This document shows, piece after piece, positions 11,068 to 21,974 of a DNA stretch of 64,000 nt (position 1 is the first letter of the stretch; the number at the start of each line of letters is the position of its first letter). The translations under genes and the position numbers were made by a program. The stretch lies in assembly GCF_014633365.1 (NCBI RefSeq), contig NC_068344.1, positions 4,787,327 through 4,851,326 on the forward strand. The letters run 5' to 3'. The stretch comes from Diospyros lotus. Taxonomy: Eukaryota; Streptophyta; Magnoliopsida; Ericales; Ebenaceae. The notes under the pieces were generated by a model. That model saw nothing but the letters and a program-made list of their open reading frames with translations. It had not been told where the DNA came from and ran no database searches.

Positions 11068-13201
11068 GTAAGAAATTGGAAGAGAAAAAATCATATAAAA
11101 CAAAATCCAAAGAACTAATCTTCAAACAAAATCAGGTGGTGGGATTTAAAAGGGGAGAAACAACTAATCTTCAAAGAAAAATTAAGGGGTAGAAGGGAAT
11201 GGAATGGAGAAGGACAGACAAACCAAATGTGGAGAGAAATGGCTAATGTCCTGAGAAGCACGACAAAGGTAGTCCTTGGAGAGAGACATGGTAGAGCCGT
11301 TAACCTTAAGGAGTCTTGGTGGTGGAATGAAGTGGTACAATTGAAAATTAAAAATAAGAAAACTTGCTATAAGGCTATATATCAGTGCAATAATGAAGAA
11401 AATAAAAAAAATTATAAAAAAGCAAAAAAGCAGCAAAAAGAGCTATTAGTGAAGTAAGGTCAAAAGCATATGAGAATCTATATAAATGACTTGATACAAT
11501 AGATGGAGAAAGGATATATATAAATTAGCTAAAGCAAGAGAAAGAAAAACAAGGGATTTAAATGAAGTGAAATGCATAAAAGATGAAAATCAAAATTTAT
11601 TAGTGAATGAGGAAGCGATTAAGGAGAGATGGAAGGAGTATTTCACAAAATTATTCAATGATGGTGGCGACACAAGAGTTAGGTTGGGACATCTTAGTAA
11701 CTCCGAAGGGAATGTGAGCTATACATTTTATCGACGCATAAGTTCAAATGAAATAAGACAAGCATTAAAAAAGATGAAAAATCATAAGGCGGTTGGACCG
11801 GATAATATACTAATAGAAGCATGGAAATGCATGGGAGAAGAGGGTATCTCCTGGCTAACGAAATTATTTAATGTGATCCTTAAATAAAAAAAGATGCCAG
11901 ATGAGTGGAGGAAGAGTACTTTGGTTCCTATATACAAGAACAAAGGAGATGTTCAAAACTGTGAAAATTACAGAGGAATTAAGTTAATGAGCCATACTCT
12001 GATAGAGAGTAATAGAGCAGAGGTTCAGAAAAGAAACAGAGGTCTCGAAAAATCAGTTTGGTTTCATGCCTGGTAGGTCAACAATAGAAGCTATATACCT
12101 ACTGAGGCGCCTAATGGAAAGGTATCGGGATCATCAGAAGGACCTACATATGGTGTTTATAGACCTAGAAAAGGCTTATGATAGGGTCCCTAGAGAAGTA
12201 TTATGGAGGGTTTTAGAGAAGAAATGAGTCTGAATAGCCTATATACAAGCCCTTAAGGACATGTATCACGGTGTAGAGACAAGGGTCAGAACATGCGGAG
12301 GGGATACTGAACCGTTTAAAATTACAATAGGACTGCATCAAGGTTCTACACTAAGTCCATACTTATTTGCTCTAGTAATAGATGAACTCACTAAAGATAT
12401 TCAGACAGAGGTGCCATGGTTTATGCTATTTGCAGACGACATAGTGTTAGTGGATGAAACAAAAGAAGGAGTGAATACTAAGCTTGAGTTGTGGAGAAAC
12501 AATTTAGAATCTAAGAGATTTAAATTAAGGAGAAAGAAAACAGAATATATGGAATGTAAATTTAGTAAGAATGCAAAAGTGGAGGATGTTATAATAAAAT
12601 TGGAAGACCAAATCTTACAAAGAAAAAATCATTTTCGATATTTGGGATTAGTGATTCAAAAAGATGGAGAAATTCACGAGAATGTCACACATAGAATTAA
12701 GGCAGGTTGGCTAAAATGAAGAAATGCATCGGGGGTGTTATGTGATGGTAAAATCCCATTAAAATTGAATGGAAAATTCTATAGGACAGCTATAAGACCA
12801 GTCTTGTTATATGGCTCAGAATGTTGGGCAGTCAAATACCAGCATGAGCAAAAGACCAGCGTGACGGAGATGAGGATGTTAAGATGGATGTGTGGCCATA
12901 CAAGAAAAGATAAAATTAGAAATGAAGTTATTCGTAATAAGGTAAGAGTAGTGCCAATCGAGGAGAAAATGAGAGAGACTGACTAAGATGGTTTGGTTAT
13001 GTGAGAAGGAGACCAAGAGACGCTCTTGTGAGGAGAGTTGATGAAATTGAACAATTAGTCAAAAAAAGAGGTAGAGACAGACCCAAGAAGACTTTGGGAG
13101 AGACATTAAAGTTTGATATGAAGTGTATAGAGCTAAATGAAAATATGACAAAAGATAGAAATATATGGAAGTCTAGAATTCATGTAGCCGACCCCACATA
13201 G
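11068..13201 (+). pseudogene. RTE LINE reverse transcriptase domain
   Basis: RT text is continuous but broken by stops and shifts: SWWWNE near 11320, RRISSNEIRQALKKMKN near 11740, ENYRGIKL near 11965, the finger [11 protein letters not shown] near 12160, the catalytic [10 protein letters not shown] near 12430 and the tail MLRWMCGHTRKDKIR near 12880. Compared with copy 2, stops here include TCA to TAA (11885), GGA to TGA (12226), CGA to TGA (12235) and TGG to TGA (12717). It is inactive. Confidence 0.87.
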
Positions 13202-13235
13202 TGGGATAAAGGCTAGATATGTAGTTGTATTTGTT

Positions 13236-13395
13236 CATCCTTGATTGAGTTGACTAATCCCTAATATTTTGGATTGCTTGCCTAAATCGGGATCCACTCT
13301 TGTAATAAATACCTAAGTGTACAGTGTGCAGTGTATATAATACAGAAAAGTATTATTTTCCACACTTATTCAAGTTTTTTTGTTATGATATATAT
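13236..13395 (+). repeat. Copia LTR, right part after the LINE
   Basis: Sequence after the LINE 3' end reads like the R/U5 part of a copia LTR, with AATAAATACC near 13304 and a TCCACA-type end near 13360. It is followed by an (AT)n(GT)n microsatellite at about 13388-13418. The join to 10024-10140 is inferred from position and style, not from a second copy. Confidence 0.45.
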
Positions 13396-13964
13396 ATATA
13401 TGTGTGTGTGTGTGTGTCTTGTAGCAAGCTTTCTTGGTTTTGATTTTTTCTTGTATTTCTTTATTCCACCACCAAGACCTTTTTGGTTTGAAGCTTTTCC
13501 TTTTGACCCTCTTAGAACCGTTTTTGCCATGGTTCAAATGGTAGTAGTCATCTCAATCCTCATTTGGTTAGTCTCTCCTTCTGTAGTCCAATCTCTTGTT
13601 CCATACACTGGTTCCTTGAAGATAACTGCTTGTTCACCTCTTAAATACCACGATTTGATTCTTGGGCATTGCTTGGTATCATTATTCCTCCTCCATTTTT
13701 GATATGGACATACAAGACCATAAAAGCCTATGCTAAGTGGTTAGGCATTCTTCCAATATAACTTTACAGTCCTTGCGACATGAGCATTCCTTTGTCTCAT
13801 AAGAAAATAGTCTATTTGGATAATTGATATGCCGTTTTTACATGTGACCATGTGTTCATCACTCTTTTTGGGCATTGTATTAGCTATGATAAGCTCATCT
13901 ATCGTGGCAAAATATAGAATAGCTTTACATGCATCATTTCTTTTACCAAATCTATGATCTCTAC

Positions 13965-14800
13965 CAGTGTTCTAAAAAGCGCTAGGCACTAGTTGGGTGC
14001 CAGGTTGGGGCCTAGCGCCTAGGCGGGGCCTAGGCGAAGCCTAGAAAACTGCTATTTTTTTTATTTTTTAAATTTTGTAATGTAATTTGATGTTATTTTC
14101 AATTAAATCAAAGTTGAAAAGCATTAATAATGCAACATAAATCAATAATAAAAACATCAATATACTATAAGCAAGCAGCAGATTTTTTGCAAATATTATA
14201 GAATATATATAATTAATAATAAAACTTGAATATAAATCTAATAATTATATATAAATAGAAAAGAAAATGAAATAAAATAAAAAATAAAAAACATAAAAAA
14301 GTAACCAGAAATGCAGCAAACGCACAACCCAGAGAGAGAGAGAGAGGTTACAAGTTGACGGAGATGGAGCTTGCCGCGGCGGAGATGGAGCTCGACGGCT
14401 AGGACGGGGGCGACGACGCTGAGGCAACGAGGACGAGGAGGACGCGACAGATAAGAGGCGGTGACGATGAAGCTTGGCGGCGAGGATGGAGCTGGACGCA
14501 ACAACGGCGGTGAGTTACTGGCGGGTCGATGAAGCTTGGTGGCGTTGAGGCAGCAGCGTTGAGGTGAGAAGAGAGTGAAGAGGGGGAGACGCTAACAGGT
14601 TCGATTTATGATTTAGCAAAAAAAGCCCTAAAAAGCCCTAGGTGCGTTGGCCGACTAGGCCCCGCCTGGGCCCCCAAGCTGGCCGTTTACTCGGGTCGGC
14701 GCCTAGGAGGCCTGACTAGGGCAATTTCAGGGGCGGCCAGTGGGCGCCTAGCACCTAGGCAGTGCCTAGGCGGGCGCCTAGCCCGATTTTTAGAACACTG
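13965..14800 (+). mobile_element. Non-autonomous hAT element, copy 1 (836 bp)
   Basis: Terminal inverted repeats of 14 bp are perfect: CAGTGTTCTAAAAA and its complement. The flanking duplication is 8 bp and perfect: ATCTCTAC at 13957-13964 and 14801-14808. Both features are diagnostic of hAT transposons. Subterminal regions carry many copies of GCCTAG/CCTAGGC-like words. The interior is AT-rich on the left and GC-rich near 14340-14560. No transposase is encoded; the reverse-strand frames in the GC-rich part look compositional. Confidence 0.9.
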
Positions 14801-15110
14801 ATCTCTACTTACATCTCTATAACCATTCACTACCCTGCTCACATGCCTGTTTTAGTCATTTCATATAATGATCTCTCTCTAGGCATTCTTTGTGCCAACC
14901 CTTCTTAAGTGCCCTTAAAATTCTCTCGACTATTCTCTGACCGGTTGTACTTGTGGTGCATATGTACTAACAATGTTTATGGTCTTTTTTCTTAGAATAA
15001 TTTTAACTGGAATAATTGTGTGTCCTACTCTCTTCACATTGACTGCCCCATCTTTCAAAATTTTATCCATAATAATTCTGACTCCATTCTTTGTATGATC
15101 ATTCTATGAA

Positions 15111-15320
15111 GGAAAATGCTATTGGTACCCCTTGTGCTACTCCTTGGGTTACACAATGCATGCAAAATGACAAAAATACCTCTGATCTAAAGTGGTGAGG
15201 CGGCGTGAGGTGGTGAGGCGCATGACTAAAATACTCCTCATCCAAAGCGGCGAGGCTTGAAGGGTATTTTTGTCATTTTACATGCATTGTGTAGCCCAAG
15301 GAGTACCAATAGCATGATCC
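15111..15320 (+). mobile_element. Mutator-type MITE (210 bp)
   Basis: The ends are inverted repeats, GGAAAATGCTATTGGTAC on the left and the complement of GGATCATGCTATTGGTAC on the right. Similarity continues inwards for roughly 60 bp, so the element is largely a hairpin. A perfect 9-bp direct duplication, TTCTATGAA, flanks it at 15102-15110 and 15321-15329, as expected for Mutator-like elements. Confidence 0.9.
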
Positions 15321-15517
15321 TTCTATGAATACTTGTGGTGCTTATGTACTAGGATTGAGTCATGTTATCTTTTGTCAAGATAGGGTTTTTGAGAAAATAT
15401 GATTTACCAAGTTTTTATATTTGGAAAACAAAGAAAATTCCTGCTGCTTCTTTGCAGATATAGTTCCTGTGCACAAATGTTAAATTCTATTCATAATTTC
15501 CATGACACATTATTCAG

Positions 15518-15724
15518 ATGTTTTCTCCTTTAAGTGGAAGTCAAACACAACAAACTGTGGATGTTCAAAGGCACTGCGTTCTGGTTGCTGCCAGTAATCC
15601 TTATCCCTTGCCCACACCCGTTTATCGACCCCCACTGCAGAAATTGGAACAGGGTGAAAACATTGAGGCTCAAACAGAAACTCGTTTATCAGATGCTGAG
15701 ACAGTTGCAAAATCATTTAGTCAG
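15518..15724 (+). CDS. MED25: MED25 exon, vWA domain part 2
   Basis: The acceptor is TTCAG at 15513-15517 and the donor GTACCT at 15725. The exon has 207 bp, exactly 69 codons in phase 0/0. It starts with Met-Phe-Ser-Pro and includes the conserved vWA segments HCVLVAASNP, LPTPVYRPPLQ and TRLSDAETVAKSF. It continues directly from the preceding exon, whose last codon is Met, as in other plant MED25 proteins. The next intron is only 102 bp. No stop or frameshift is present even though the upstream intron is full of inserted elements. Confidence 0.94.
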
Positions 15725-15826
15725 GTACCTAGAGTTATTCTTCATTCGTTTATCAGGCTATGATTTTATTTTGTTGCAGATCATCAATCCGCTGACTAAT
15801 GTTTTCCCCATTACCTTTCTATGCAG

Positions 15827-15892
15827 TGTTCTGTTTCTCTTTCAGTCATTTGTCCCAAGCAACTTCCAAAACTCAAAGCAGTCTATAATGCG
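15827..15892 (+). CDS. MED25: MED25 exon, vWA domain part 3
   Basis: A short 66 bp exon (22 codons, phase 0/0) between ATGCAG and GTAAAC. It encodes a beta-strand-like stretch beginning CSVSLSVICPKQLP, typical of the last third of the MED25 vWA domain. It joins the previous exon across a 102 bp intron and the next across 12.4 kb of nested retrotransposons. Confidence 0.93.
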
Positions 15893-15941
15893 GTAAACAC
15901 GACTATTTCAATTGATCTCTATAGTCTTTTTGTATTATGTT

Positions 15942-16242
15942 TGTTGATAGTAAAAATGATAATATAAAAGATTTTGTTAGCCCTTTATCTAATAGTTTAA
16001 GCTTTTAGATCAGATGGTCGTTACCAATTTAATATGGTATCAAAGCAAAGAAGGGCCCTGAGGTCAAACCTCATCATTAACCCAATATTTAATTATTGCT
16101 CATGCTTGGACCAGTTATGCAGTGAAGCTTGACCCCACATGAGGGGGAGTGTTGAGAGTAAAAATAATAATATATATAATAAAGTTAACTCTCTATCTAT
16201 TATCTTAAACTTTCAGATCAGATGATGGTTAACAATTTAATA
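15942..16242 (+). mobile_element. TRIM element, copy A (301 bp)
   Basis: A terminal-repeat retrotransposon in miniature. The 5' LTR is 15942-16034 (TGTTGATAG...), followed by a primer-binding site TGGTATCAAAG at 16035, about 105 bp of non-coding interior, a polypurine tract GAGGGGGAG at 16141-16149 and the 3' LTR 16150-16242 (TGTTGAGAG...). The two 93-bp LTRs are clearly alike. Flanks ATGTT/ATCTT suggest a 5-bp duplication with one mismatch. It cannot encode proteins and depends on another element for movement. Confidence 0.85.
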
Positions 16243-17285
16243 ATCTTGTTATTGGTTTGTAGACATTGTCAAGCATAATTTTCATGCTTTCGTCAATTGT
16301 CAACTGCATTCTCCTTGGTTAGTTGAAATGATCCTTTTATAATTATTCTTGATCTTCATGCTACACTTTTGGTGGTTGCAAACTCCATAATTAAGAACCA
16401 TGCCTTAAGATGCTTTTATTTCTGTTAATATGGGATAGGAGATTTAAAAGATGATCTATAGTCTTTATATGGCATTTCTTTCAGTTTTAAGCATATACAA
16501 TAGTTTCTCTTCACCCATTGTGGTGTTATGGTGGGAAGAGCTTCTTCACTTGCCATGGGGATAAGATTCCCCCTTTCATCATCTGACTAGGGATGGGCGC
16601 AATTTGTTCCAAACCAATAAACCAAACTGAACTGGTTAATTTGTTTTGGTTTGGTTTAGAAATTTTGAGAAAAAAACAATTTATGGTTTGGTTTCATTTT
16701 GTGTCCCGTAAAACTTGAAACCAAACCACAAGCCTTTTTATATATTGATAATATTTATTATAATTCTATATTATATATTAATATTTACCTAGAAAAATAT
16801 ATTTTTTATGAAAAAACTATTTTAATGGTAACACTTTTAGCTAATTTTTTAAAAATTTGTATAAAAAGTTTATACAAATAAATTATTCAAATAATTTTTA
16901 ATTGGAACTTCTCTGAAAAAATTGAATTGTTGTTTAATTTTTTCACTGATTAATATAAATTCTAAGAATGAAAGATTTGCTTAAAATGTTGGATCATGTT
17001 CTGATTTGTGAGTAGATAGTCTCATGGGTGATCATCCATCCGTACCTTGTCAGAAGGGATATGCATAGGTTTGATCGCCTGAGGTGTGTAGTATTAACCA
17101 TCCTCTCTTAACTTCCTGGTTTTTGTCTTCTTTTTTAACGACGTCATAGGGCAGAACATAACTTGATTGTAGTAATCATGTTAGTTATTGATAATTATGT
17201 TCCCCCTAGGGCACATCTTTTGGTTTAGTATGGTGCCTTTAACAACATGCATGTGGAAATTTCGAGCAATATCCAACTAATTATT
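16243..17285 (+). other. Intron with a probable MITE end
   Basis: Mostly AT-rich intron. From about 16589 the sequence AGGGATGGGCGC followed by GGTTTGGTTT-type repeats resembles hAT-type MITEs common in plants, but I could not find a matching right end, so this is only a suggestion. The rest holds nothing I can name. Confidence 0.35.
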
Positions 17286-17286
17286 C

Positions 17287-17516
17287 TGTTTCCTAGTTTA
17301 TGAGTTCCTTTTTTTTTTTTTGTAAAGTCAACTTATTTCCTAGTTTGAGTAGAGAGAATAAATCACTCTCTCACAGCTAGCTGTAGGTTTCCTAAGTAGT
17401 GTAGATATAACCTCCTATTTAGTGTACATAATAGGAAACCAACAAGGTTGTATTCTGTATATATATCGTTCACTGTGATGAATAAAAGATAAGTTCTTCT
17501 TCCTAAAATCTTTGCA
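17287..17516 (+). repeat. Copia 5' LTR
   Basis: The right border is firm: the LTR ends ATCTTTGCA and is followed directly by the primer-binding site TGGTATCAGAGC at 17517. The left border is uncertain (a TG at 17287 or 17331). An AATAAAAGA stretch near 17480 fits the R region. The element continues into a gag fragment. Confidence 0.6.
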
Positions 17517-18526
17517 TGGTATCAGAGCTACCCTAACCAAAAACCCTACACCCATAAGTCATGCCAGAAAAAGCAATCTGTCTTCGAAGATCATCCCTTG
17601 TTTGACCAACAACATGGGAGCTACAGACAACAATATGTTTACCATCACTGACCACAAGTTGAACGAGCAAAACTTCCTACAGTGGTCCCAATCCGTCATG
17701 ATGTTCATATGTAAAAAGGGGAAGGATGACTACTTAACATGAGTTACAAGCAAACCGAAGGAGGAAGACCCAAAGTTCTGGATGTGGAAATCCAAGAACA
17801 ACATGGTAATGTCTTGGCTTATTAACTCCATAACTAATGAGATTGGTGAGAATTTTTGTTGTATGACACTGCACATGATATCTGGGAAGTTGCTAAGGAA
17901 GGTTATTCACATGTTGAAAATGCATTGGAGTTGTTTTAAATTGAAAGCATATTTGATGATCTACGACAAGGAGAGTCCAGTGTTATCCAATACTTTAATT
18001 CACTAAATAAGTATTGGCTTCAGCTGGATAAGTATGGTCAATCTGATGGAATTGTCCATAAGATGCAAGCCATATACAAGCAGGTTATCGAAAAGGAGAG
18101 ATTATACAAGTTCCTTATAGGTTTAAACAAAATCCTAGATGGAATGAGGAGGAGAATTCTAGGTACAAAACCTCTACCAAGTATTCGAAATGGCCTTTTC
18201 AGAAGTCCGTTGAGAGGAAAGTAGGATGAAAATAATGCTAAGGATTGCCTCTCCAAATTTGGAAACTTTTGCCCTAACCACTCGGGGGAATCAACAACCA
18301 ACTAAAGAGAAAAATGGGCGTCCTTGGTGTGACCATTGTCATAAAACAGGTCACACAAGACACTTGTTGGGAGATACACGATAAACTAACAAATTGGAAA
18401 CTTGCTCATGAGAGGAAGAGTTGGGGCAATATAGTTTCTATGGAGGAGACCACTACAGCTTTAGAACCAAACCCTTTCAGCAAGGAACAAATGGAATTGT
18501 TGAAAAAGATGTTTAGCTTCTTCTAA
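17517..18526 (+). pseudogene. Copia gag fragment with zinc knuckle
   Basis: UBN2-type copia gag: LNEQNFLQWSQSVMMF near 17650, MVMSWLINSI near 17800, then a CCHC knuckle CDHCHKTGHTRHTC near 18330-18370 and LLKKMFSFF at the end. Stops and shifts break it (for example TGA near 17740). It stops at 18526, where an opposite-strand gypsy gag begins. It belongs to the same lineage as the gag at 36626-37677. Confidence 0.8.
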
Positions 18527-19262
18527 ATTTTGCACAGTTTCTCCGTTGCTACATTCTCCTCTCTACGAAGACTCATCTCCTCCAAAGTCTGCTTAAAAAT
18601 TTGCTCCAAAACATCCATCCTTGCCTCGAACTGCTTCATCCTTGTTCCTTCTGCCATTGCTAATTCAAAGAATTCATTTATGATCTACTTCCAAGCATCG
18701 ACTATGAGCAGCAATCACCTGTGATCGCCTAGATCTTGTTCTGCTTTGACTCAAAATCGAAATTCAATAACCATAATCTGCCTCAATCACTGTTTCTATG
18801 AGTCACTTGTCACTTGTCACCAGTCAGCAACCTGCCTACAATATCTAATCGAAACGAATTGTCAGGCAATAGATATGCTTCGCCTTCAATTCGGGACCTC
18901 GAACAACTAGAGCAGGAGAAGTCGAAGGCCACATAACTACTCTGTTGTAGTCCCTTGAGGAATCGACTCGGATAACACCTCTTGAATCGCTTGTTGCAAC
19001 CGCTTCCTGTACTTTGCTTCAAATTTCGAGCTTCAATTATCAGCCGAGAATCAACTGGACATTGCCTTTGTCACAGTCGGATTTGAGAAATTGGTAGCCT
19101 AAGAGTTGCCTTTAGCTCAACTCCTTGAATTGCCTCCTGTGACTCGATCAATTCCGAGAATTGCTTGCTCGGTTACGGATCTGTCTCTACTACCTTCAAG
19201 TCAAGTTGGAATTCACTATGTCAAAAGTTAACAACCAAAGAACGATTGGCTTTGATACAAAA
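18527..19262 (-). mobile_element. Gypsy gag N-terminus and leader, - strand
   Basis: On the - strand a gag start MAEGTRMKQFEARMDVLEQ lies at about 18657-18600, similar to the gag start MAEETRMKNMESQLQQ at 59318. Upstream (19262-18660) is a leader, with a TTTTGTATCAAAGCC primer-binding-like site next to the LTR. Only the first 40-odd codons remain before the abrupt junction with copia gag at 18526/18527. Confidence 0.7.
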
Positions 19263-19579
19263 TGCCACGTACCTAGGGTTTGGACGGGAAATTGGAAGAA
19301 TCCAAGGGAGAATTTGACAAAAATGGAGGGAGAAAACATAACAGTACGAGAGAGAGAATTCTAGAGAGAAATGACTAAATTTAATTATCAATTCCAACAT
19401 GACAATTCTCTAACTACTATAGCCTATTTATAGGCTATCTAACTGAACAATTGAAAGGTACCATAGGTAAAGCAACAAGTATAATCATGACTAATACAAC
19501 ATGTGGCATACTATGACTAATCTACCCTTGGGGTCATGATAGAACTCTGGGAGGTCTCCTATGTGTTATGATCCTAACA
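19263..19579 (-). repeat. Gypsy 5' LTR, - strand
   Basis: About 317 bp, starting TGTTAGGATC at 19579 and ending GTGGCA at 19263 on the - strand. It contains a CTATTTATAGGCT TATA-like region near 19425-19440 that is also found in the gypsy LTR split at 47047/52545, so the two are relatives. Confidence 0.68.
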
Positions 19580-19845
19580 TGAATTCTCTTATTGATGATT
19601 AGGTTCAAAGTTTTAAGGAAACTTGGAGACATCACGTAACTAGAGGAGAGTTAAGGGAAATAACTGAAGAAGTTAAAAGTTTTACTATCGCAAACAAGGC
19701 TCTTGTTGCTTTGTTTGTTCATACTCTAATTGGTGAGCTGTAGCGCCAAATCAAGTCTTCGCTTGCAGAGAACTTTGAATTCCTTTCTATCATTGGAGAT
19801 GATATTGTTAGAGATATCTTGGCAGCTGGCGATGTAGAGGATTTG
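19580..19845 (+). pseudogene. Unidentified protein-coding-like fragment, left part
   Basis: The + strand reads as a protein with two stops in about 88 codons, including FKETWRHHVTRGELREI, EEVKSFTIANKALVALF and IIGDDIVRDILAAGDVEDL. It has no gag, protease, RT, RNase H or integrase motif I know, and I do not recognise the protein. The text seems to resume at 27550-27620 (NLVQVAKLCSALESVDYKRR) beyond a nested gypsy insertion, and it stands upstream of a polypurine tract and LTR. It may be the atypical 3' coding region of a gypsy-like element or captured host sequence. Confidence 0.45.
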
Positions 19846-20180
19846 TGTCAAGCCTCAGATTGTGAGCTGGACAATTAAAGGAATTCGACGGAATTCTAGA
19901 AAGAAGGATTGACTTTTAGGAAGAAAATAGATAGAATGAGGAAGGAAGAAGGAAGAACGAGAGAGAGAAAGGAAGTTAGAAAGAGAGAGAGAAAGGAGAC
20001 ATGTCGTATATTCATTTGATAATTTCTCCAATCTACAGTAGGTCTCTTTTAAAGAGCCTCTAGCCACAACACAACTAACTAACTACTCTAACAATTTTCC
20101 TAATTGTTTATACAAGATTTAGTTATTCTTGCCTAACCTCTAACCTTTTGCAGTTAGCCTTAATTGCTTATACACCGTGG
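19846..20180 (-). repeat. 3' LTR of a non-autonomous gypsy element (most of it)
   Basis: Closely matches the LTR at 27210-27549 in the same orientation, including a GA-rich microsatellite and the CTTTTAAAGAGCCTCTAG segment. It ends CTTGACA at 19846. Its other end stops at CCGTGG (20180), where copia RT sequence begins. The missing 29 bp of this LTR are found in reverse orientation at 22800-22828, showing an inversion breakpoint inside the LTR. Confidence 0.82.
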
Positions 20181-21974
20181 TCCTTGATGGACAGGTGGAT
20201 CATCTTAAGGCACACTTGGTTGCCAAAGGCATTACACATATCTATGGGTTGGATTACAGTGATACCTTCTCACTTGTTGCTAAAATGGCCTCTATTCGCC
20301 TATTTCTCTTTGTGACTGCTATGTGTTATTGGCCGCTCTATCAACTAGATATTAAAAATGCATTTCTCCATGGTGATTTATAGGAGGAGGTTTATACGAA
20401 GCAATCTCCACGAGCGTAGTTTGGCAGGTTCAGTACTGTGATTCAAGCCTTTGGTCTCACCCGGAGTGAGGCCAATCATTTGGTTTTCTATCGACATGCC
20501 TCTTCTTTATGCATCTACCTTGTTGTTTATGAGGATGATCTTGTTATCGCAAGGAGTGATCAAGTTGGCATATAGAAACTAAAAGAACATCTATATCAGC
20601 ACTTTCAGACCAAAGACCTAGGCAGACTCCAATATTTCTTGGGTATTGAGGTTGCACAATCAAGAGATGGTATCTCAATTTCTCAGAGGAAGTATGCCCT
20701 TAACATCTTAGAAGAAACTGGTATGGTGAACTGCAAATCGGTAGACACTCCAATGGACTCGAATATCAAATTCTTGTCAGGACAAGGGGAGCCCTTTTCG
20801 ATTCCTAGAAGGTATCAAAGACTAGTAGGCAAGTTGAACTATTTCACCGTCACTCGTCCTGACACTGCTTTTGTTGTGAGTGTAGTTAGTCAATTTCTCA
20901 GTTCTCCATGTGATTCTCACTGGGATGCTGCTATCCAGATTTTGAGTTACATCAAAAGAGCATCAAGTAAATGACTACTCTATGAGAATAAGGAATACAC
21001 AGATATTTGTTGTTATGTAGATGTGGATTAGGCAGAATCTCCTTCTGATCGTAGGTTAATCTCTGGGTATTGTGTTCTTGTGGGAGGAAATCTAGTTTCT
21101 TGAAAAAATAATAAACAAAATATAGTAGTTAGATCTAGTGCAGATAGTGTTCTAAAATGTGCTAGGCGCTAGTCGGGGGCCTAGGCGGACTGCTGTTTTT
21201 TTTTTTTTTTTTTATTTTTTCAGGGAATTTCATGTCATTTTTGGATAAATCAAAGTAAAAAAGACATATAAAACTTATATATATAAATCAGAAACTTATA
21301 TATATATATATATAAACTGGGTGATTGCTAGGGCGGAGGAAGAACAGCGAGAGAGATGGTTGGCAGCAGCAGCGACAGCGACGACCAAGGGGCCAAGGGA
21401 AATCGAGGCCAAGAGAGACGACTGGCGGCGTCGATGGCGACAAGAGAGAGCTTTCAAAGAGGCGATTGGCCGCGGTGACGAGAGAGAGAAATCGGCCTAG
21501 GCACCACTTAGGCCGCCTAGGCATCGCCGACGACCAGTTAGTTGGATCTGTGCCTAGGGAGGTTGATTAGCCTATATTCATGGCGGCCAGGGGCCCCTTA
21601 GGTTGATTTTTAGAACATTGAGTGTAGAGGCAAAGTATCAGGCTATGGCTAATGCAACTTGTGAGCTCGTTTGTCTTAAGCAACTCCTGCAGAAACTTAA
21701 GTTTTGTGAAGTGTCCCCTATGATGCTTGTTTGTGATGATTAAGCTGTCTTGAACATTGCTTCTAATCTAGTGTCTCATGAACGAACCAAACATATTGAA
21801 ATTAACTGTCACTTTATTAAAGAAAAGTTAGTTGAAGGAGTTATTATTACAGAATTTATTAACTTCAATTATCAACTTGCAGATGTCTTCACCAAGTCTC
21901 TAAAGGGTCATCAGGTAGAATATATTTGTAACAAGCTTGGTGCGTATGATATCTATGCTCCATCTTAAGGAGAG
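20181..21974 (+). pseudogene. Copia RT C-terminal part and RNase H (inverted half)
   Basis: The RT starts in mid-domain at DGQVDHLKAHLVAKG and runs through LDIKNAFLHGDL (20350), a catalytic motif changed from YVDD to YEDD (20528-20539), SQRKYALNIL, then RNase H with its RSSAE site split by a hAT element, RTKHIEINCHF (21785) and ADVFTKSL. The N-terminal half of the same RT lies on the opposite strand, ending at 22829. This piece is the inverted half of that copia. It carries several stops. Confidence 0.85.
21145..21620 (+). mobile_element. Non-autonomous hAT element, copy 2 (476 bp)
   Basis: The ends match copy 1 at 13965: AGTGTTCTAAAA on the left and TTTTTAGAACA on the right, with the same CCTAGGC-rich subterminal regions. 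Flanks AGTGCAGA (21137-21144) and AGTGTAGA (21621-21628) are an 8-bp duplication with one mismatch. It interrupts the copia RNase H codons for RSSAEAK, so it came after the copia. Confidence 0.87.

Larger units (their letters stand above)
10141..13235 (+). mobile_element. RTE-clade LINE, copy 1, nearly full length
   Basis: About 3.1 kb, close to the usual RTE size. It encodes an AP-type endonuclease, then an RT, and ends in the RTE-type 3' terminus (CCGACCCCACATAGTGGG, then short T/G repeats). The right part matches copy 2 at 53436-56230 closely over its whole length. It has inserted into a copia LTR. A clean target-site duplication was not found. Confidence 0.88.
13415..15345 (-). mobile_element. 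Antisense RTE LINE fragment (endonuclease and start of RT)
   Basis: The - strand encodes text homologous to the RTE copies: FGKRND..CKAIL and IIQIDYFLMRQR near 13950-13780, WWNKEIQEKIKTKKACYK near 13480-13425, and STYAPQV near 14960-14940. It is degraded. A hAT element (13965-14800) and a Mutator-type MITE (15111-15320) have inserted into it, each with its own target-site duplication, so the LINE is older than both. Confidence 0.78.

Noticed and set aside
16589..16920. Complete hAT-type MITE starting AGGGATGGGC
   Set aside because: No matching right inverted end or target duplication could be found, so only a possible left end is mentioned.
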